Source: Lentinus brumalis (lineage: Eukaryota; Basidiomycota; Agaricomycetes; Polyporales; Polyporaceae). Taken from it: 64,000 nt of DNA. This document shows, one piece after another, positions 23,921-35,911 of this stretch. The DNA is taken from positions 238,774 through 302,773 of the forward strand of contig MARA01000045.1 of the NCBI GenBank assembly GCA_001792895.1, in the 5' to 3' direction. The notes under the pieces were generated by a model. That model made no database searches, was not told the DNA's origin, and saw only the letters and a list, made by a program, of their open reading frames with translations. How positions within the stretch are numbered: the first letter of the stretch is position 1; every line of letters begins with the position of its first letter. The position numbers were made by a program, and so were the translations under genes.

Positions 23921-26435
23921 ACGTCAGATGTCTAGGATGCAGTCGTGCTATGTATGTAAGAGTAGTACTGCGCTGGGGTAATTACTAATAATGCCTTCGA
24001 GCGGCGCGCAGATGTCATCGAGTCTCAAGCCATAATTAAAGCACGACTGCCAGTGGATCACGAGGCTGTCTTGCAAGCCTTGCGGCAGCGTCTTCTCTGT
24101 TAAGTCAAGACTACACCGTAGGCATCAACGTTTTGGACGATGATGGGATCGGAATGAGAACACTCGTACCTTCTGCCAGGACACGTGTCGAGAGCCCGGC
24201 TCAGCTCGAGAGCCATGGCTAAGGCTTGGATTTCAGAGCTACGGCCTGTCGAAACCCAAAGCTGAGCTCTAGAGTGCAGCTCATGAGCCTATGGGCGACG
24301 GGCCATAGGTAGACGGAGCCTGCTCGGCTAGTGCTTTTCCAGCAACGTGTCCGAAGTCCGAGCAAGGCCTGCTTAACGAGTGTGTGGCGCATACATGCAC
24401 TTCGTCGAGACATGCCCAGAGTGAAGAAGCTATCTGCAGGGGACAGTCTGTCTGTTCCACATGTACGCGCGTATAAGTGGTCGGCGTACGCACCTGTAGC
24501 CCACTGTATCGTCCCGGTCAGTAGCGGCTGCCCAGATGTCAAGATCACGACATACGCGGACATGAGAGTCGAAGAGACACCACACGGACTCATTCGTTCT
24601 CGGACATAAAAGCCTTCCAGAGGCATGCGAGGATTGTAAACCTCAGCAAGGCGGGCGGGGAGGGTTATGTGGTCTTTTCGCGTCGCAATTGACGGTCGAT
24701 TTGGGGAGAGCCTCCGACGACGCACGCGCGCAAACGACGCAACTAATTTCGATAAATCGAACAAATCGAGCTCTGAGTCCTCGGGCTGCGCGGTGGCCAA
24801 CTCCCTTGCAAATGGCGAAGGGAGCCTCTCAGGCGACAGTGACCTGGAAGGAGATATGAGACGGTGTTGTGAAAGGCAGCGTAACCTTGCAACTTCGTAG
24901 CTTTGACTGTGGCGAGTGCCTCCGCCTTGCCGTTGCGCTTCTCCTTCAGGGCTCTCTGAATCATGTATTCCATCGTCTCGCGGCGGCGCCAGGCACAGTC
25001 GAGTACTTTGACACAAAGGTACCGCTCGATCCCGCGAATACCATCGCAAAATTGAGGATAGTCTGAGAGCAGGCTGTCGTGGGATACCGAGGATGAACGC
25101 CGATGATAGCACACGCGAGTGGTATGACAGTGCATGATCGTCTCAGTCTGCAGGCGCCGAGGACGACCATACACTTTCTGGTGCTACGACGTACGACAAT
25201 TGTGCGATAGCATATAGCATGCTGATACATGGATGACAGTGTGATAAATACTCATTTGGCGAGCTCGGCGAGGGGGATGCAAGCAGCACTCAGGGATGAC
25301 GTCACGCATTCTGTGGATGATGTCACGCGTCTCTGGACTGCGCGCTACTTAAAACTCGTTCACGCTATTTCTGCTGGCCTCGCTCCTTGTCCTCTTACCA
25401 CCACCATCAACTCTGGAGCTCTACCCATCGTCGCGCCCTCTGCTATGCGACCCGCCCCGCACTTGGACTCAGACTCGTCTCGGACGCGGAGGTCTACGCC
25501 GACGGAGGTGCGCGGTATGCCGAGGTACGTCTCTCTTCGCTTGATATCGGGAAAATGAGCGCATATATGCGCTCTGCTGATGAGTCGTACGGTTCTATGT
25601 ACAGCGTGGGCCACTCACAGATCAGAAGCAGGTGCGTATGCCTTATAGTTTGTGACTACATGCGCATATAGTAACTCGAGAGCGCGTCTGCGCTCCGTTC
25701 TCACTCACCTGTGCATCACGGTGAGTCCCATATTTGTCCATTTGGATCGTATGCGCCCACACCGTCCTGCCCATCCTATCCATTATCCGTCCGCATCCTC
25801 CACTCCTTCGCGGCAACCCTTTGCCCATCGTCTCCCAAGACAACACAAGCCGTTCCGTGGGCTAGCCACCTTCGACCGTATCGGTAGGTCTGTCCCTTCT
25901 CATGTGTATCCATCCTGCATCGTCTCCCGACTCCGACTCTCGCTTTCCCTTCCGCGTTCCCTCCCCTCGCTCTTTCTCTTCACCTGCTCCAGCTGCCTAC
26001 TCTGCTTCGCGCACGGCCAAGCGGCTCGCTCTGTGATCAGTTTTCAGTTCGTCCTGCATGCGTAGTCTCTTGGTTCGCTTTCTGTGTTGCCCGCTCGCCC
26101 TTCGATACCGTGTTCCCTGATGTATTAGGTAGTTGCCACCAATACCCTGGATTTGAATCGAAAGACTTGGTGTGATCGAAGAACGGAGGTTACACTAAGC
26201 ATGAGCTGCTATCATTCGGGTGGGCTGTACGATCGCACGCTCGCGTCTGTATGACGGTGTGCTATCGGACTGCCTGCGGCGTACGATCGTTGCATACCGG
26301 GTGTGATATGCATGGTGTACTCAGACAGTACCACTACCATACAAAATATGTGTATATGGGTACGATCATGGCATCTAAGTATTGTAGTGTACTGTCAGAC
26401 CCGCGCACGATTTGGTGATGACCCCGAGGAGCTTG
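23921..26435. other. Intergenic, no supportable gene
   Basis: Frames such as 24219-25112 on the minus strand are arginine/serine-rich shadows without motifs. A CRE-like TGACGTCA is at 25297-25304. A pyrimidine-rich plus strand at 25700-26060 suggests a UTR or promoter, but no gene could be anchored to it. Confidence 0.4.
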
Positions 26436-26439
26436 TGCT

Positions 26440-27085
26440 CAACGTCCAGAAATTCGCCGCCGCCGCCCGTTATCCATCGACAGCATCCGGTCACTTCTGG
26501 ACAAGTGGATTAGTACCGTAGTACTCAGTTCCGCTCGCGCACTTTCCTCCAGGGAGATTCGCGACCTTTTGCGAAGCGCTTTCGCAGATGCCTTCGCGGC
26601 TTCTGGATCCCCAGAATCTGTGCCTGAGTATGGCCTAGCGTTGAGGACGACCTCGTCTGAGCCATCAACAGCACACACGGATGAGGATATCTGCTTGTAT
26701 CTCTCGCGTGAGCCTACGCAACGCAATCAGAGTTCGTGCGCTATACATACCTGGACGGCACACTTCAGCGCGATCTGCGCAGACAACGCGTAGTTCTTGA
26801 CATAGGAAGTGGTGCTTCTTGAGCTTCAAACTGCAGAAGCAGATCATATTGTCCTGCAGATGGAGAAGCTTCTCGGTTTGCGCGCTGGAGTTCGTCAACG
26901 CGACGGCCGTCGTAGGAAACCTTGCAGATGGGCGCGGTACATTTGAGGGCGCGGTACATTCGAGGCAAGTCGTAGTTCTGCAAAGAGCACCTGAGCGTTT
27001 CCATCCTGCTTCTAAGCAATCACAGAACTCACGAAGACTCTAATGGGGACGGTGACTTGGAGGACAGCGGGGGAGGTATGATGAC
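26440..27085 (-). pseudogene. Kinase-like pseudogene K9 (K3 type, core deleted)
   Basis: The minus strand carries, in order, a degraded match to K3 PIRAFVDTL (PIRVFVSSV followed by a stop), the DGNAQV region, PICKVSYDGRRVDEL (N-lobe lysine kept), EKLLHLQ, and then directly DNMICF and CQELRVVCADRAEV, which in K3 lie after the DFG motif. The HND and DFG segments are therefore deleted. Exon 3 remains recognisable (DGSDEVVLNAR, then GDPEAAKASAKAL, against DGPEELVRKAK, then ADPEEAKRSAEEA in K3). Frames shift between the pieces. It is the only copy with a clear internal deletion of the active site. Confidence 0.75.
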
Positions 27086-28058
27086 TTGGAAGCATACTAC
27101 GTCGTCTTAAACTCTCCTATCTCATCGCAAGACCAATTTAAATAGAAATCAAGGTTACGTGGGCCAGGATAGGTCATTTGAACAGCAGTCATGTAGTGGA
27201 AAGTTCGCGGACCGTCGTGGGTCGAAGTCGGGAGCAAGATGCACCAGCGCTCGATGCTTAAAGTACTGACATAAGGACCATCCATACAGCTTCGGCAAGA
27301 TTTCTCCTCCAACACCACAAGGCCGATACGAAATCCGACAGGTCCCAGGGCGTCAGATGGTATCATCGTCAGGCTCAAGCAGTGCGTGTAAGCTTCCGAG
27401 TCGACGACGGATGAGCTAGCAGTCTCCTCGGTAACAACATTACTCGAAGTACTCATCCTCCTTAAACCACTCGTCCCACAATGGAGCCGCCAATTCCAGC
27501 TCTCGGCGACGATCCAACCAGGACTTGAAAGTAGTCACAAATATGGTAGCCTGCGACCTTGCAATCCGGTCTGCGACTCCTAGCTCTATCCCAGCAAGGG
27601 TGACGTCTTTGATTGTGGGTATATACCTTAGGTCAGAGACCCGGACCCCATAGCACTCGGCTTTCGGGCTCAAGTAGTGAGATAGAGCATTGAACATGGC
27701 TGGGATAGAACGTACCCGAATACCATGCGTCCAACCGTTCAATCAAGTATCTCAGCTCTCTGCAATCCATCTTGGATTTCGGCACGATGTTGCAATTGAA
27801 CTGGACCTTTTCGCGGCTGAGACCACAAGGCCGGTGCGGCTGCGCACACCCGAAGTCGATGATCCATATCTTCCCATGATGGTCGCAAAGAACGTTTCGC
27901 TCTGCAATGTCGTTGTGCAGGACCCCAACTTGGTGGATAAGCGTGAACGCCACATATATCTGAGATCTGGCGTTCGCATCAGTACTAGTGGAAAAGCCCG
28001 GAACGATGATGAGAACCAGAACTCTGCCCAGTATCTCACTTGATATTCTGGCTGAATG

Positions 28059-29946
28059 TATGAGGGGCGCCAGCGGACAAAAAGACTCGACTTCAGTTCT
28101 GAGTTTGGACTTTGGATTTGGACTTCGGCAACTGAAGTGAACTTCAGAGTTGGACTTGACACGTGATCGGTTCAATTTCGGTTTGTGATTTCGGTTTCGC
28201 GCGGGCGTCTCAACTTCCGCTTTGGGCTTCGGTTTCGCCTCTCGACTTCACGACTCCCCATCGCGACTTCGCCCAGTGCGACACTGTCACTGTGCGACCC
28301 GGCTGATTGACGCCTCCGGCACGCACCTCCGGTAACTCCGCAACGCCTCGCAGCACTCTCACAAGCAGGAATTAGGTCTGCCACTGAGTACTTCAACTTG
28401 TTCAGTAAGTACTGTCCAGCGTCCGGCGGCGCCCTCCGCGGCAGAGACTTGGACTCGAAGGTGGACACCAAAGTTCTGCGAGTGAACGAGGAGGTCCTGA
28501 GAAGGAGTGCCAGAAAGCTAGCAGGATTCGAGGACGACAAGGTGTGCCTTACCATTCACTGGCCGCCTACTTACTAGTAGTCATATCCCCTCTACTATCA
28601 AGCTCGAGCCCATTCTGCTCCGAGACCGGAGCATATGTATAATTATCATCCGGTACCTCATGAGCTTGAGGACTACTGCATTTTGCCGAGCTTGAAAGAG
28701 TGCGTTAATTAGTGACGACATCACTCTGGGAAGCAACAAACGGTAAGACAAAAGTACCTCCGAGTCAGGCAGGCGTAGTCCCGACGTCGGGCACAAAGTC
28801 GGCCACAAGATTTCTGCTCCACCTGGACACCACGACTCATGACGACGGGCACGCTTGCCCGCCCCACTCTAGACCTGATCCTCACCATAGTAGGGCAGTC
28901 GGGCACAGCGCTGATTCAGTGATTCGGCCTGACAATGGCTTTGGGGTCCATCTGGTGTATGGCTTCCCCCTACTTCAAATGGAGACAGACTCGTGGATGG
29001 GCTGGTTCGAAGCATGCTACCGCTTCTGCACTTGATCGTGCACTAACGAGACCTTTCAACGATGGATAGTATGAGCCCCTACTCTGAAACCGCGAGTTGC
29101 TGGCCCGGTGTAAGTTGACAGATCCCGAGATCTCCAAGTCCAATTCACACAACTGCTTCCTTTACACGTTATCAGGCAAAGTCTGTAGTAACAGTCATGC
29201 AATTTTTCCAGTTCCAAGTGCAGACAAATGTCGTCGTCAGAGCTTGAGTTCCTTGTCGCGGCAATGCGCAAGTTTCATGCCTCCTGAGACCTTATGACTG
29301 CACAGATAAGCTGGAGCTCGTTGTGTCGCTTGACTACGGCTGAGTTCGCCATTTAAATACAGTCATATCTGGACATGGAGAAGTCCCAGGGCCCCGGGAG
29401 CCGGGACACCGTCAGTGCTGCCCACCGTGCCCGGTACTAGTACAAGCATACCTCGTATCCTCACCTTGTCTACGTTGCGTATGGGGTGATAGAGTCTCCG
29501 CACGTTCATGATTACAATGTGCGGAGACTTGCATCCGGGACCTTGATAGGCTGGCGGACTGTGACATCATACAGATGAGAAGGTAGTAACTTGTAAGTGA
29601 GAAGTACGTTGACTACTAGTATACGAGTCGTAATTGCCAGATATGGGTGAGCTGCGAGGCGTTGCGGAGTTACCAGAGGTGCGTGCTGGAGGCATCAATC
29701 AGCCGGGGCGCACAGTGACAGCGTCGCACTGGGCGAAGTCGCGATGGGGAGTCGTGAAGTCGAGAGGCAAAACCGAAACCCAAAGCGGAAGTTGAGACGC
29801 CCGCGCGAAACCGAAATCACAAACCGAAATTGAACCGATCACGTGTCAAGTCCAACTCTGAAGTTCACTTCAGTTGCCGAAGTCCAAATCCAAAGTCCAA
29901 ACTCAGAACTGAAGTCGAGTCTTTTTGTCCGCTGGCGCCCCTCATA
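28059..29946. mobile_element. Non-autonomous DNA transposon with 295-bp TIRs
   Basis: Both ends read TATGAGGGGCGCCAGCGGAC inward. The inverted repeats run 28059-28353 and 29652-29946 with few mismatches. A 6-bp direct repeat TGAATG flanks the element (28053-28058 and 29947-29952), and the uninterrupted K4 gene has TGAATG once at the same place, so borders and target duplication are certain. The 1.3 kb interior has no transposase frame. The TIRs contain many degenerate GACTTC/TTCGGT strings. Superfamily uncertain: a 6-bp duplication fits none of the commonest fungal groups exactly. Confidence 0.9.
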
Positions 29947-30016
29947 TGAATGCCATGAACTGCTCGCCAGTCTCGCTCAGCGGATGCCCGCAGTACCTCA
30001 GGACCGCCACCCCAAT

Positions 30017-31074
30017 AGTCGTCCTCAATTCTGATAGTTTAGTTCCAGTTTAGTTTTTGGGCACACGGAAAAGGAAAGCCACGAGGTGATGGATGGTGAT
30101 GGGAACTCGGCAGACCTCGGTACGCCTTTGCGTACATTGACCCTACGTTGAGGTTCTACGAGCGGACTCCAAATATCGATCGCCACATGCGGCGGCATGC
30201 GTTCGTCCACGCTGGCTCAAGGGGGTGGCAGAAAGTGAATAACTTACCGGAGGTCCTGAAAGTGCAATAAGCAACTTTCCGGGGACCCCTCCCCCCTCCC
30301 CCGTGGGAAACTACTTTATATGGTATGTTTTCCGTATGTTGTACAACAAAACCTTCCAAAATAGTATGAAAGATCTAAACATTCGAGAGTAAGGACCGAT
30401 TATTGTCTCTGGTATGTTTTCCAACTACGATACGCTTCAGAAACCGCGAATCCGTGCGTGTCCTGCGACTGAGAGGGTGAGACTCCAGAGCGTCAAAGTT
30501 CCTTATATGGCTGTTCAGACGCCCATCTGCCATGCTTGAGTTGCTCGACACTGGTCACAGTCCTGTGTACCCTTACATGGAGTCTATGTCACTCCAGCAA
30601 ATGTTGGAATTGCTCAGTAGCCTCACAAGATTGTCTATCGGGCCTCAAGGAGTCCCAAAGAATGTGCACAAATGACCTCCCGAAAGTGCAACAAGACCCC
30701 CGAAACCCCCTCCCCCCCATAGGCGCCCAGTACCCACGGTCTCGGGTTTTCCCGATGCCACCCCCTTGCGCTGGCTCGCACTCACGTCAAGCATGCACTG
30801 GCACTCGTTCTATTACTTCTCAGTCAAGATCATTCATGGCACGCAGTGTACCAGTAGGTTGCGTGAGCTCGACGGCATCGTCACGAAGCGCGTACGCTTA
30901 CTGCGACTTGCCCAGGTGTGAATTGAATTCAGAGTCCGACAATAGTCGCAGGTATATTGCCCGAAAATCGGGCAGCTGATGCTCGCGGTGGCGTTTGATA
31001 TCATGGCTGCTTTAGGCAACTGCCTAAACGGGCGACGCAAAACTAAACTACACTCGCAAGAATTGAGGACGACT
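30017..31074. mobile_element. Short DNA element with AGTCGTCCTCAATTCT ends
   Basis: Left end AGTCGTCCTCAATTCT and right end AGAATTGAGGACGACT are inverted copies (16 bp), followed inward by related GTTTAGTT strings. The target site AAT (possibly AATA) is duplicated at 30014-30016 and 31075-31077; K4 has it once in CCCCAATAGG. There is no transposase frame in 1058 bp. The interior has two similar blocks with GTGCAAyAAG followed by C-rich runs (30265-30300 and 30686-30719), suggesting internal duplication. Short TIRs with a 3-bp target duplication fit CACTA-like or Harbinger-like derivatives; undecided. Confidence 0.8.
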
Positions 31075-31124
31075 AATAGGGACGCCGTCGATGTACCCAG
31101 CGAAGAGGCCGAGAAATCCCACCT

Positions 31125-32027
31125 CGACATCACGCGTTACGTGGCTAGTTAGCCTCGACGGGTAAATGATCCCGGAGGCTAACTAGCCCGTTGCCGCTTG
31201 GCCCCGTGTAATCCAATAAATCGTCCTAAATGTCCCTCGGCAACCACCAGGAGATACTAGAGCCCATCAGCACCATCAATCAGGGCGCGCCCGCCGACAG
31301 CGCGGGGCGGGCAAGGCGCTCTGTGCCCGACGCCGCCGCCGCCATCGAGCTCGCTATGCCACACAGCGAGCTCGATAACTCGGCCAGTTCCTGCCCGTTT
31401 GGGCTCGTTCTTCTTGCTATCAGGGGTTATTGACCCACGCGAATACGATGGAATACTTACCTTCCTTATGCGCTGCTTGGTTGAGTGGGAAATGGGGGCG
31501 GGAGCGCGAGTAGCGGCTGGGGCGTACGCGCCCAGGCACAAACCGTGTGGCGTCATCGGCTCGAAGAGGAGGATCTGGGAATCGAGTCCAGGCCTTTCCA
31601 CGTGCTTCCTGCTCCCCAGATCTCATGGGAAGGCGGTCGCTGTGTCTGTGGTGCTGCTCATCGTGCTCGACGACGTGCTCGAGTTCTAGATCAAATACGG
31701 TCCGATTTGCGCCAACTTTGGGACTATTCTGTACAGAATTGTGAGTAGAACATAGCTAACAATTGTATGAGGTGCTACAGAGACGAGAATTGAGTGCACA
31801 GCGTGGGCGAGGTTGGGTGGCGGGAGCAGAGGTGGCGGGAGCACTGCCACCATAGTGACATGCCAAATCGGGATTATCGCAGATAAGATAAGGACTTCAC
31901 ATATGTACGAGGAGCAGAGATGTCTCTATTATTGTGGCGGGGTCCTTATACACAGTGTAATCAGGGATACAGGAATGATAACAGTATCTTAGCGGGATTC
32001 TGACTACATTCAAAGTGACGACATGAG
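31125..32027. other. Intergenic with two perfect inverted repeats
   Basis: A 14-bp inverted repeat GGCTAGTTAGCCTC (31143-31156) pairs with 31175-31188 around an 18-nt loop. A second palindrome, ATCGAGCTCGCT with a 9-nt loop, lies near 31345-31380. They could be hairpins or the ends of a decayed element. No gene is supported. Confidence 0.4.
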
Positions 32028-32869
32028 CTAATAGGGGCCTGGCGAGAACATATCATCAGGAGCAATGTTCTCAGTACCACCATGAAGCGACATGCGTGAC
32101 GGCGTGCGAATGAAAAGCTCGTGGTTCATGAACGTCGGCGTCAGGTTGAGCATAGGGTGGGGGGAAACGTGAAGCCAGGAAGGTCGAGACCAGGCACAGG
32201 CGGCGCCCACATATTCAGCGCGTCGAGGTCGGATGCAGTGATGGCAGACGTTGGCTGTGGCGGGAATGTGAACCCAGGAAGGTCGAGACCGGGCATGGGT
32301 GGCGGCAGCATCGTGCGGTGCGACGCAGATAAAGCGGGGGAAGGGTTGCCGTAAGCATGAGACGATGTGTCGAAGGATAGAGGGTCGAGGATGGGATCCG
32401 TGGAGGGGCCGGCGGGCGAACGAGCAGCGTTATAAGCGTACGGTGCCTCAAATCCAGACATGCTCGCGGCGCTCGGAGACATTGACACCATGCGGCCGGA
32501 CATCCGCGATGGGAGGCGAGCCACAGGCGCGGGGCTCTGGGACGAGAGGCGTGAGGACGAGGCGAGGCTCTGGGACGGGACACGGGGCAGCGGTGCGGGG
32601 ATCTCAAACGGAGACCTCGAGACGGGGGCAGGGCTGTGGGACAGGAGGCGCGAGGACGGGGCGGGGCTGTGGGACAGGAGGCGCGAGGACGGGGCTGGGC
32701 TCTGCCTGAACATCGGGGTTACGGTGACAACGACGGCGGTTTCCGGCAGAGTCCGGCAGATTCCGGCAGAATCCGCCGGACGAGCGGCTACGAAATTGTT
32801 CTCCCATAACACAGGCGCTTCAGGGCACTTGCTACCATCAGATGTCCCGTTCCCCGCCCAGACTAGCAT
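32028..32869 (-). CDS. Low-complexity protein with repeated PGLDLPGFTFPP motif
   Basis: The minus strand from the ATG at 32869 encodes a proline/serine-rich protein. It has repeated SxRLxSxSPAP units (32700-32520, from a ~33-bp DNA repeat), and then the motif PGLDLPGFTFPP twice. The frame breaks at a run of six G on the plus strand (32159-32164). One extra base continues the second motif into PHPMLNLTPTF and on to a stop at 32028, giving 280 aa. No catalytic domain is visible. Such a composition suits a disordered regulatory or nuclear protein, but I do not recognise it and upstream exons may exist. Confidence 0.5.
32520..32705. repeat. ~33-bp minisatellite inside the low-complexity gene
   Basis: The unit GGGACAGGAGGCGCGAGGAC (first 20 bases) is repeated almost exactly at 32638 and 32671, with degenerate units to the left. 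It encodes the SPAP repeats on the minus strand. Confidence 0.8.
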
Positions 32870-35850
32870 GGTCGACTGCGACTGGTCTCATCACACCGCC
32901 CTTTGGATCCTTCCTGGTTGACACGGCCGTTCTCTCAACAGACCGCCCACCGTTGACCTCCAGCGCGCGCTCTCTCTGTCTGCAATCTCAACATCCCGCA
33001 TTTTCTCTACTTCTCATATATGTACTACTCGACTGACACCCATCGGCAACTCACCCTATGTCTGTCGCAATAACTCTTCATTAACTTTCAACTATTCTCG
33101 ACATGTCCCCGTCAACTTTCACCTATCCTCGGTCACCTACTGTACGCCACTCTCACTAACCAACCGTCACCCACCTTGTATCACTTCATGTACACATACA
33201 CACACCGGTGCGCAACATTAACGACATATTCTGTCAACCCGTATCGCACTTCCTCCTTCGTCAACAGTCCTGATGTATATCGTGCCCTGCTCAAGTAACC
33301 CGCATTTCCTCTCAACGTCACCGTATCATGTTCAGTATGAAGCTATCAAGCTTTTCTTCCTCAGCTGGCGTGGTTTCCGAGCCGCCCACCCAGTCTGACC
33401 ATGTTACTGTCAAGCTGAACTCGACTTCGCCCCCCAACACCGTAGCTGCTCGCCATCACCCCACGCAGACAAGTCCCATTCCTCATAACACCCTCATCAT
33501 CACATGCCTGCCACAACGTTCCTGTGTAGTCCTTCGCGCAGTCACCATAACCACTATGGTCACTCAGCGACAAGTCCGCTTCCGCCCGTTTATGTGCCCA
33601 CCGCCGCAACTCCGACTACACCCCCGACCCGCCAGGAATGGTACCCACCCCGGGTCGCCGCACGCCAGGCCGTCGCCCGCACACCTAGCGGTTAACAGGA
33701 CACATAACGGGTCGCCGCACGCCAGGCCGTCGCCCGCACACATAGCGGGCCACCGGGCATGTAACGGGTAACCGCTGTCCCTCAGCCCACTGGTTAAGCA
33801 CGGTGCACGCCCTAGCTGCCTCGATACACCTACCTCGGCTCGCCTCCATCCAGCATAGGCACATTCGCGGTGCGCCTACTCTTATTCGAAGCACAGTGCA
33901 CCGTCTATCTCACAGTGTTCTCTTGCAGCTGTGTCATTATGCCGTCACACATGGCCCCATTGCATCTACACTATGTCCTTCATTACATTCCTCCTTTTCA
34001 TCGTAGTCGCACCTCTCTCAGTGCCACCTTCAGTCGTCCATCCACACTTTGACTCACCGCATGCGCTATACGCATCGTAGGTAAGTGGCCCGACGCCGTG
34101 ACCGCGGCCATACACATATATCCCACGCCATGTATCAACCCTTCCCCATATTCATGTGCCCATCCGGTGCGCCCACAGCGTAACGCCTCAGTGTCTTGCA
34201 CGTCACTCGTTGCCTTCCGAATGCGCGCCATCGGTACTCTTTCTTTATGCTCAACAAATCCCTACTTCTCCTGCCGATATCGGCTCACGACCACCGCAAG
34301 CACGGCCACTTCGGTGAGCGCGTCCCATGTTCGTTTGACCACACTCTGAAATGCGGCGACAAACACGCACCCACAGCTACTGTCGCCTGTCGAATGTCCC
34401 TCCCGGTCAGCCTGCAGTTCGACCACGACACCTACTCATAGCGCGCATGCTTGACCGTAACAGGTTACAGGACTTCCGATAGGACAAGTTCTCGAATCAA
34501 GTCCACCATCGTTCAATTTGCACCCACCGCACCGCAACAACTCTCCGCCCTCGGATGAATCCACCAGAGCTCCAACAGCATTGACCAGTCCTCACCTCCG
34601 TCGTCCGTTCCATGTGCTCCCACCTCGCCATTATCAATACTCTTTGTGATCCTCAACATCGCTCGCCACCGTTCACCCGTTTGTTTGACCTGCGGGTGCT
34701 CGTCATAATGCTACATTGACGTATGTTTTGAATCTCCCCATCCGATCGCCAAGCCCATGAACATGATTACATTGCACAGGCTGCCCTGCCCCGGCACTAT
34801 GACTACTTATTGAATGTGCCGTCAACGGTTCTGCCGTCGGGGCGGCGTGCGCCTGCCATGCGCACGCAGCTCCGACGGACGTTGATCCCATAAGCAACCT
34901 CCATCAGCAGCCCTTGATGCGTACAAACTGCGTACAAACGCTGAGCCCCCAAAATGCGTGCCCTCCACTAGCATAGCAACAACCGACTCGCTACCATGGG
35001 ACCCATCCGTTGGTATCCCCGTCACCCGTCCACACGCAGGTGACGGCATGTCCTCCGTCCCCCGCCCGCGACATCTGCCGGTGCAGCCCTGCCTTCTTAG
35101 GCACTGCCGCGCCTCCTGCCATCTATCTCCCCGTACATCTTCCCTCAGCCCAAAGCTCAGCGTGTGATCCGGCGTCCCACCCGACCGTTATCTCCTTGAC
35201 CCATATCCGCTCACCGGACCTCCACCGTTCCGCCGGGCCATGTCCTGAACACGCGAGCACTGGCTTCCACAATCCCATCAGCCCGCGCTGCATAGGCCGG
35301 TGAGTCACCCGGGGTGGTTGTACCGCCACCCGCCCAGTGATGCCGCATCACTCCGTGCCGATGTGCGATTACGTTCACTCCAACCAGGTCTACGCACTAA
35401 CCACCTGTTCCGCCACTTTGCAGGCATATACGTCCGTTCGATCGCCCACGTCGATCTCTTCGTTGCCGCGCTCATCTCACTTACACTCTGGTCAATGTGA
35501 GCTCCTTTCTCCATATCACGTCCTCGACGCAGTCGTGAAGACACTCCCATTCACAGACCTGCTTTCACTCAGCCATCCTGACTTCCATCGATCCGTCCGC
35601 ATCGCACTGAACAGTCCTCCAATACTCCCCCAATCAACTCGGCGACCAATAAGTGCGCCAGGCACACCGCGCAAAGCACCAGCTCCGACGACGGAGTCGC
35701 CCTACCATATTTGGTCTCGCCCCATGGCGTAGCGAGGGACGCGTGAATGTATAAAGGTGTGCACGCTCGTAGTCTGTCTCATGATGATTCACCCATCCCG
35801 TACTCGTGACCCATCCTCTGTTATATACGCACACTTCGTCGAACACCCGC
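32870..35850. other. Long gene-free tract, pyrimidine-rich plus strand
   Basis: No frame with motifs or linked exons was found over ~3 kb. A 57-bp tandem duplication occurs at 33651-33764 (unit starting CGGGTCGCCGCACGCCAGGC). Dense CAC/CCC/TCA strings on the plus strand suggest decayed repeats or regulatory DNA. Confidence 0.45.
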
Positions 35851-35911
35851 TGTGCCCCTCCTCTTCAGTTCGGCTACGAGGTTAATCACTGCCCGCCGTT
35901 CCTCCGGGGTC

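Larger units (their letters stand above)
27440..31121 (-). pseudogene. Kinase-like gene K10, split by two inserted elements
   Basis: Exon 3 (27660-27440) and exon 2 (27966-27716) are open and encode HNDIAERN and DFG, both intact and close to K4. Exon 1 survives only as three fragments: 28058-28040, 30016-29947 and ~31121-31075. They are separated by a 1888-bp element (28059-29946) and a 1058-bp element (30017-31074). Removing these with one copy of each target duplication restores an in-frame stretch matching K4 IGVAVLRYCGH through MAFSQNI. The splice donor after exon 1 has AA in place of AG before GTGAG. Sequence identity with K4 stops at about 31121, so the first part of exon 1 is missing. 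The gene was probably functional until the insertions. Confidence 0.85.

Noticed and set aside
31143..31188. 14-bp inverted repeat as a transcription terminator or third insertion in K10
   Set aside because: It lies just past the point where K4 similarity ends, but no continuation of the gene is found on the other side, so no empty site can be defined.
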